Of a stretch of 64,000 nt of DNA, positions 60,121-64,000 are shown piece after piece. The position numbers and the translations under genes are program-made. The notes below the pieces were generated by a model. It was not told where the DNA came from. It worked only from the letters and a program-made list of their open reading frames with translations, and did no database searches. The DNA is taken from NCBI RefSeq assembly GCF_030818655.1, contig NZ_JAUTAN010000001.1, forward strand, positions 2,666,001-2,730,000. The letters are read 5' to 3'. Source of the DNA: Nocardioides zeae. Its GTDB lineage: Bacteria > Actinomycetota > Actinomycetes > Propionibacteriales > Nocardioidaceae. Position 1 is the stretch's first letter. Each line of letters opens with the position of its first letter.

Positions 60121-61014
60121 GTGACCTCCGCAGCGGACGCCGACCTCGCGCTGGGCGCCCGCGTGGCCGCCCGACCGCGGGAGCTGCGGGTCGCGCTCAC
60201 GGCCCGCGCCGCGGCGTACCTCGTCGACGCCGGCACGGGCCAGCCCGTCTGTGCGCTCGTCGACCACGACGCCGTCGTCGTGCCCGACGCGGTGCGCCTC
60301 CCGCGCGGTGTCGCGTGGGAGCAGGTGCTCGCGGCCCGCTCCACCCACCCGATCCTGCTCGGCGACGGCGCCCTGCGCTGCGACGACGTGGTCGTGCCGG
60401 TCCGCGCGCACACCGACAGCCGGCTCCGGACCACCGGGCTGGACGCCGCGGACCCCGCGACGGCGGCCCGACGCCTGGCCGCGGCCCGGGACCGCGTCAC
60501 CGCCCGGACCGCGGCCACCCACGCCCCCTGGCCGGCCGTGGACCACACCTGGACGGGCGGTCTCGCCACCCCGGCCGCCCTGGCCCTCGACGCACCGACG
60601 CTCATCGGACGCGGCCCCGGCCTGACGCCCACCGGTGACGACCTGTGCTCCGGCGTGCTGCTCGTGCACCGGCTGCTCGGCACGCCGGGCACCGACGCCG
60701 CGGCCGCCGTCGTGCTCGACCTGGCCCGCACCCGCACCACCACGGCGTCCCGCCTGCTGCTCGCCGCCGCGGCCGAGGGGCGCGCGACCCCCGCCGTACG
60801 GCGCGTGCTCACCACCCTGCTCGCCCCCGGTCCCGAGGTCCCCGAGGTCACCGGCGCCCTCGGGGACCTCGACCACCACGTCGCCGCCCTGCTGGCCCTC
60901 GGCCACACCTCGGGCGCCGACCTGGCCGACGGGATCCGCGACGGCCTGCTCGCGGTCGCCGGGTCTCGCTCCCTCCCCTCCCCCGTGCCGTCCACCGAGA
61001 GGAACTGCGCATGA
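60121..61014 (+). CDS. DUF2877 protein (YlbF/AllH-like), proposed oxamate carbamoyltransferase subunit
   Basis: 297 residues with the DUF2877 core GRGPGLTPTGDDLCSGVLLV near residues 160-180. In enterobacteria the homologue YlbF works with FdrA and YlbE, and this trio has been assigned as oxamate carbamoyltransferase, which phosphorolyses oxalurate to oxamate and carbamoyl phosphate in allantoin use. GTG 60121 start, divergent from PucR. It overlaps fdrA by 4 bases (ATGA). Confidence 0.82.
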   Translation: MTSAADADLALGARVAARPRELRVALTARAAAYLVDAGTGQPVCALVDHDAVVVPDAVRLPRGVAWEQVLAARSTHPILLGDGALRCDDVVVPVRAHTDSRLRTTGLDAADPATAARRLAAARDRVTARTAATHAPWPAVDHTWTGGLATPAALALDAPTLIGRGPGLTPTGDDLCSGVLLVHRLLGTPGTDAAAAVVLDLARTRTTTASRLLLAAAAEGRATPAVRRVLTTLLAPGPEVPEVTGALGDLDHHVAALLALGHTSGADLADGIRDGLLAVAGSRSLPSPVPSTERNCA

Positions 61015-62525
61015 GCGCCACTGGTACCGACGTCCACCACGTCGAGGTCCGACGGGGCCGGTACGTCGACTCCGTCTCCCTGATGCAGGTCTCCGCGACC
61101 GTCGCGGGGACGCCCGGCGTCCACAAGGCCCAGGTCGCGATGGCGACCGAGCTCAACCTGGACGTGCTGACCGGCATGGGGTTCGAGATCCCCGCCGACG
61201 CGGGCCCGAACGACATGGTCGTCGCCGTCTCCGCCGAGAGCGACGACGCCGTCGCGGCCGCCCTGGCCGTCATGGAGGACGCCGTCGCGTCCATCGGCCG
61301 CGGCGGGGGCTCCGGCGACACCTTCGGCGGCGAGCCCGCCCCGCGCACCACCCGCTGGGCGGTCGAGCGCAGCGGCGCCCCGCTCGCGGTCGTCTCCGTG
61401 CCGGGCGAGCACGCGTTCGCCGAGGCCATGGGCGCCCTCGACGCGGGCAGCTCCGTGCTCGTCTTCAGCGACAACGTGCCGCTCGAGCACGAGGTGCTCC
61501 TCAAGCGCACCGCGGCCGACCGCGGCCTGCTCGTCATGGGCCCCGACTGCGGCACGGCCATCGTCGGCGGCGTGGGCCTCGGCTTCGCCAACGTCGTGCG
61601 CCGCGGTCCGGTCGGCGTCGCCGCCGCGTCGGGCACCGGCGCCCAGCAGTTCACCAGCCTGCTCCACACCGCGGGCGTCGGCGTCTCCCACTGCCTCGGC
61701 CTGGGCGGGCGCGACCTGTCCGAGGCCGTCGGCGGCCTCTCCGCCCGCGCGGCTCTCGCCGCGCTCGACGCGGACCCGGCCACCGAGGTCATCGTCGTCG
61801 TCTCGAAGCCGCCGCACCCGGCGGTCGCGGCCGACCTGCAGGAGTACGCCGCGACGCTCGCCACCCCCGTGCACCTGGTGCTGCTCGGGGCGGGCCAGCC
61901 GACCATCACGGCCGGCGTCGAGAAGGTGCTCGCCGAGCTCGGCGTCGACCGTCCCGCCTGGCCCACGTGGGGCGTGCCCGACGAGGCGCCCCGGGTCAGC
62001 GGTGCCCTGCGCGGCCTCTTCGCGGGCGGCACGCTCTGCGACGAGTCGATGCTCATCGCCGCCGAGACCCTCGGCGACATCCGCTCCAACATCCCGCTGC
62101 GGCCCGAGCTGGCCCTCCCGGCCGGCCTCGAGCACGACGGCCACCTGATGATCGACTTCGGCGACGACACCCTCACCCAGGGCCGTCCCCACCCGATGAT
62201 CGACCCGGGCCTGCGTCTCGCGCGGCTCGAGAAGGAGGCGGCCGACCCCGCCACCAGCGTCGTGCTCCTCGACGTGGTGCTCGGCCACGGGGCGCACGCC
62301 GACCCGGCGGGCGACCTGGCGCCGGCGGTGGCCGCGGCGCGCCGTACCGCCGCCGACGCGGGCCGCGAGCTCGCCGTCGTCATCTCCCTGTGCGGCACCG
62401 ACGCCGACCCGCAGGGTCTCGAGGCCCAGGCCGCCGCCCTCGCGGCGGCCGGCGCCTCCGTCTTCTCGTCCAACGCCGCGGCGACCCGCTACGCGGTCGC
62501 CCTCGTCTCCGGAGGCCAGCGATGA
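61011..62525 (+). CDS. fdrA: FdrA-family protein (AllF-like), proposed oxamate carbamoyltransferase subunit
   Basis: 504 residues with a succinyl-CoA-synthetase-alpha-like architecture: MATELNLDVLTGMGFEIPAD, DNVPLEHEVLLKRTAADRGL, VMGPDCGTAIVGGVGLGFAN, SGTGAQQFTSLLHTAGVGVS and LGGRDLSEAVGG, then a second ligase-like domain (LLDVVLGHGAHADPAGDL). Recognised FdrA family. With DUF2877 and DUF1116 neighbours it completes the three-gene set. AGAGGA lies before ATG 61011. It overlaps the DUF1116 gene by 4 bases. Confidence 0.88.
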   Translation: MSATGTDVHHVEVRRGRYVDSVSLMQVSATVAGTPGVHKAQVAMATELNLDVLTGMGFEIPADAGPNDMVVAVSAESDDAVAAALAVMEDAVASIGRGGGSGDTFGGEPAPRTTRWAVERSGAPLAVVSVPGEHAFAEAMGALDAGSSVLVFSDNVPLEHEVLLKRTAADRGLLVMGPDCGTAIVGGVGLGFANVVRRGPVGVAAASGTGAQQFTSLLHTAGVGVSHCLGLGGRDLSEAVGGLSARAALAALDADPATEVIVVVSKPPHPAVAADLQEYAATLATPVHLVLLGAGQPTITAGVEKVLAELGVDRPAWPTWGVPDEAPRVSGALRGLFAGGTLCDESMLIAAETLGDIRSNIPLRPELALPAGLEHDGHLMIDFGDDTLTQGRPHPMIDPGLRLARLEKEAADPATSVVLLDVVLGHGAHADPAGDLAPAVAAARRTAADAGRELAVVISLCGTDADPQGLEAQAAALAAAGASVFSSNAAATRYAVALVSGGQR

Positions 62526-63940
62526 ACACCCTCGACCTTCTCGACGGCACGCCGTCCGTCGTCGGCACCGGCGTCGCCCTCTTCTCCGACGCCCTGCGCG
62601 CGCAGGGCGTCGACGTCACCGACGTCGACTGGACCCCGCCGCCCGCCGGCACCTCCGCCGCGCTGGCGCGCGTGCTCGCCGACCCGCGTCGCGTCGAGGC
62701 GAACAGGCTCGCCGCCGAGCGCATGCTCGCCGCGGGCGCGGAGCTCGTCGACGTGCGCCTGGCGAGCGAGGCGCTCGACCTCCAGCCCGGGCACTTCCTG
62801 CACGCCGGTCCCCCCATCACCTGGGAGCGCGCCTCCGGACCGCTCCGGGGCGCGCTCATCGGCGCGGTGCTCTTCGAGGGCCTCGCGAGCGGTCCCGAGG
62901 AGGCCGAGCGCAAGCTCGCCGCGGGCACCTTCACCTGGGAGCCCTGCCACCACCGCGGCGCGGTCGGCCCGATGGCCGGTGTCGTCAGCCCGTCGATGTG
63001 GGTCTTCGAGCTCACCGACCCCTCCAGCGGCCGCACGTCGTGGTGCTCGCTCAACGAGGGCCTCGGCAAGGTGCTGCGGTACGGCGCGTACAGCGAGGAG
63101 GTCGTCACCCGCCTCCGCTGGATGAGCGAGGTGCTCGGCCCCGCCCTGCAGAGCGGTGTGCGCCGCGCCCGCGACCGCGGCGCCGAGCTCGACATGCTGG
63201 CGATCGTCGCGCAGATGGTGCAGATGGGCGACGAGGGCCACAACCGCAACCGCGCCGGCACGCTCATGTTCATGCGCGACCTGCTGCCCGACATCCTCGA
63301 GGCCGGCGTGGACCCGCTGCGCCTGGCGGAGGTCGTGCGGTTCATCGGCGGCAACGACCACTTCGCCCTCAACCTCGTCATGCCGACCTGCAAGCTCATC
63401 ACGAGCGCCGCCGCCGACATCCCGGGCTCGACCGTCGTCACGGTCATGGCCCGCAACGGCACGGACTTCGGCATCCAGGTCTCGGGCACCGGCCAGCAGT
63501 GGTTCACCGGCCCGGCGCAGACGCCGAACGGCATGTTCCTCGGCGACTACGGCCCCGACGACGCCAACCCCGACATCGGCGACTCGGCCATCACCGAGAC
63601 CGCCGGCATCGGTGGCTTCGCGATGGCGGCGGCCCCGGCGATCGTGCGGTTCATCGGCGGCGAGGTCGGCGACGCGCTGACCGCGACGCGGCTGATGTAC
63701 CAGATCACCACCGCCGAGAACCAGCGCCTCGGCGTGCCGATCCTCGACTTCCGCGGCACGCCCACGGGCATCGACGTGACCAAGGTGCTGGGCTCCGGCG
63801 TGCTCCCGCAGATCAACACCGGCATGGCCGGTCGCGTCGCGGGCGTCGGCCAGGTCGGCGCCGGTCTCGTGACCCCGCCGATGGAGTGCTTCGAGGGCGC
63901 CGTCCAGGCGCTGGCGGCTGCCGCACCGACGCTCGGGTGA
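62522..63940 (+). CDS. DUF1116 protein (YlbE/AllG-like), proposed oxamate carbamoyltransferase subunit
   Basis: 472 residues, complete. Family features: GHFLHAGPPITWERASGPLR, EPCHHRGAVGPMAGVVSPSM, QMGDEGHNRNRAGTLMFMRD, RFIGGNDHFALNLVMPTCKL and ITTAENQRLGVPILDFRGTP. The Cys/His-rich CHH and the GNDHF stretch are candidate active-site parts. In the E. coli set this is the catalytic partner of FdrA and YlbF. A carbamate kinase normally follows to make ATP from carbamoyl phosphate, but the window ends before it could be seen. Confidence 0.88.
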   Translation: MNTLDLLDGTPSVVGTGVALFSDALRAQGVDVTDVDWTPPPAGTSAALARVLADPRRVEANRLAAERMLAAGAELVDVRLASEALDLQPGHFLHAGPPITWERASGPLRGALIGAVLFEGLASGPEEAERKLAAGTFTWEPCHHRGAVGPMAGVVSPSMWVFELTDPSSGRTSWCSLNEGLGKVLRYGAYSEEVVTRLRWMSEVLGPALQSGVRRARDRGAELDMLAIVAQMVQMGDEGHNRNRAGTLMFMRDLLPDILEAGVDPLRLAEVVRFIGGNDHFALNLVMPTCKLITSAAADIPGSTVVTVMARNGTDFGIQVSGTGQQWFTGPAQTPNGMFLGDYGPDDANPDIGDSAITETAGIGGFAMAAAPAIVRFIGGEVGDALTATRLMYQITTAENQRLGVPILDFRGTPTGIDVTKVLGSGVLPQINTGMAGRVAGVGQVGAGLVTPPMECFEGAVQALAAAAPTLG

Positions 63941-64000
63941 GCCGCGCCGGGCGCCTCGCGGTCGTCGCCGCCTTGGTGGCGGTGGCCGCGAGCACCCGGT
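63937..64000 (+). CDS. Start of a gene cut by the window end (unknown product)
   Basis: A GTG in a GTGA overlap with the DUF1116 stop opens a frame of 21 codons to the window edge, VSRAGRLAVVAALVAVAAST. Basic residues followed by a hydrophobic stretch look like a signal peptide or first membrane helix. Too short to identify. Confidence 0.4.
   Translation, partial: MSRAGRLAVVAALVAVAASTR

Overview
The window is very GC-rich, densely coded DNA with GTG/ATG starts and many 4-base ATGA/GTGA overlaps between genes. It looks like the chromosome of a high-GC actinobacterium, most likely of the Nocardioides/Nocardioidaceae type. Supports for this are a DUF222/13E12-type HNH gene, a VirS-like AraC regulator beside a MymA-like monooxygenase, SpoIIE-type phosphatases with STAS and anti-sigma partners, and the codon bias. 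I saw no rRNA, tRNA, CRISPR array, prophage or transposase gene.

Layout. (1) 0-1.2 kb: HNH endonuclease at the edge. (2) 1.3-4.6 kb: a complete minus-strand glycine betaine/choline-type ABC importer. (3) 4.7-9.7 kb: a minus-strand chain of disulfide oxidoreductase, TauE/SafE exporter, HAD phosphatase, a frameshifted NmrA-like reductase and an AraC regulator. The regulator is divergent from a Baeyer-Villiger-type monooxygenase plus alpha/beta hydrolase pair (9.8-12.4 kb). (4) 12.4-17.9 kb: a secreted beta-helix/VCBS-like protein, an FdhF/YdeP molybdoenzyme, and a STAS + anti-sigma kinase pair. (5) 17.9-35.3 kb: a large organosulfur-scavenging region. Minus strand: peptide-type ABC importer, two DszC/SfnB-like flavoproteins, two luciferase-like proteins, two aldo/keto reductases and another luciferase-like monooxygenase. 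Plus strand, divergent: DszC-like protein, SsuD-like monooxygenase and an MFS carrier. (6) 35.7-42.3 kb: a bacteriophytochrome fused to a PP2C phosphatase, a PAS-PP2C phosphatase, a YoaK-like membrane protein and a frameshifted gamma-glutamyltransferase. (7) 42.4-49.6 kb: two tandem copies of a three-gene heme-dependent N-demethylase unit (DmmA-like, ferredoxin reductase, DUF3445), with a cupin at the front and an ammonium transporter at the end. (8) 50.2-64.0 kb: ABC ATPase, then a minus-strand molybdenum hydroxylase operon (CoxM, frameshifted CoxS, CoxL, CoxG, nitrilase), an NCS2 purine/uracil permease and a PucR regulator. Divergent from these lies a DUF2877-FdrA-DUF1116 set, the proposed oxamate carbamoyltransferase.

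How the parts could work together: most of the window is about nutrient scavenging. It covers sulfur from organosulfur compounds, nitrogen from methylated amines (released methylamine/ammonium, Amt) and from purine-like heterocycles (permease, hydroxylase, amidase, oxalurate phosphorolysis giving carbamoyl phosphate), plus osmolyte uptake and light or stress signalling through the sigma-regulatory network.

The least explained signals are non-coding. One is a family of intergenic repeats: three copies of an exactly 48-base palindrome, two of which supply the stop codon of a neighbouring gene. The other comprises GAAAACGCGGAC inverted pairs and a 172-base unit present twice, with a divergent third copy flanked by the 48-base palindromes. 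In addition, three genes are broken by what looks like one extra base in a short C/G run, two of them in the same CCCACGACG context. This could be sequencing error or something biological.
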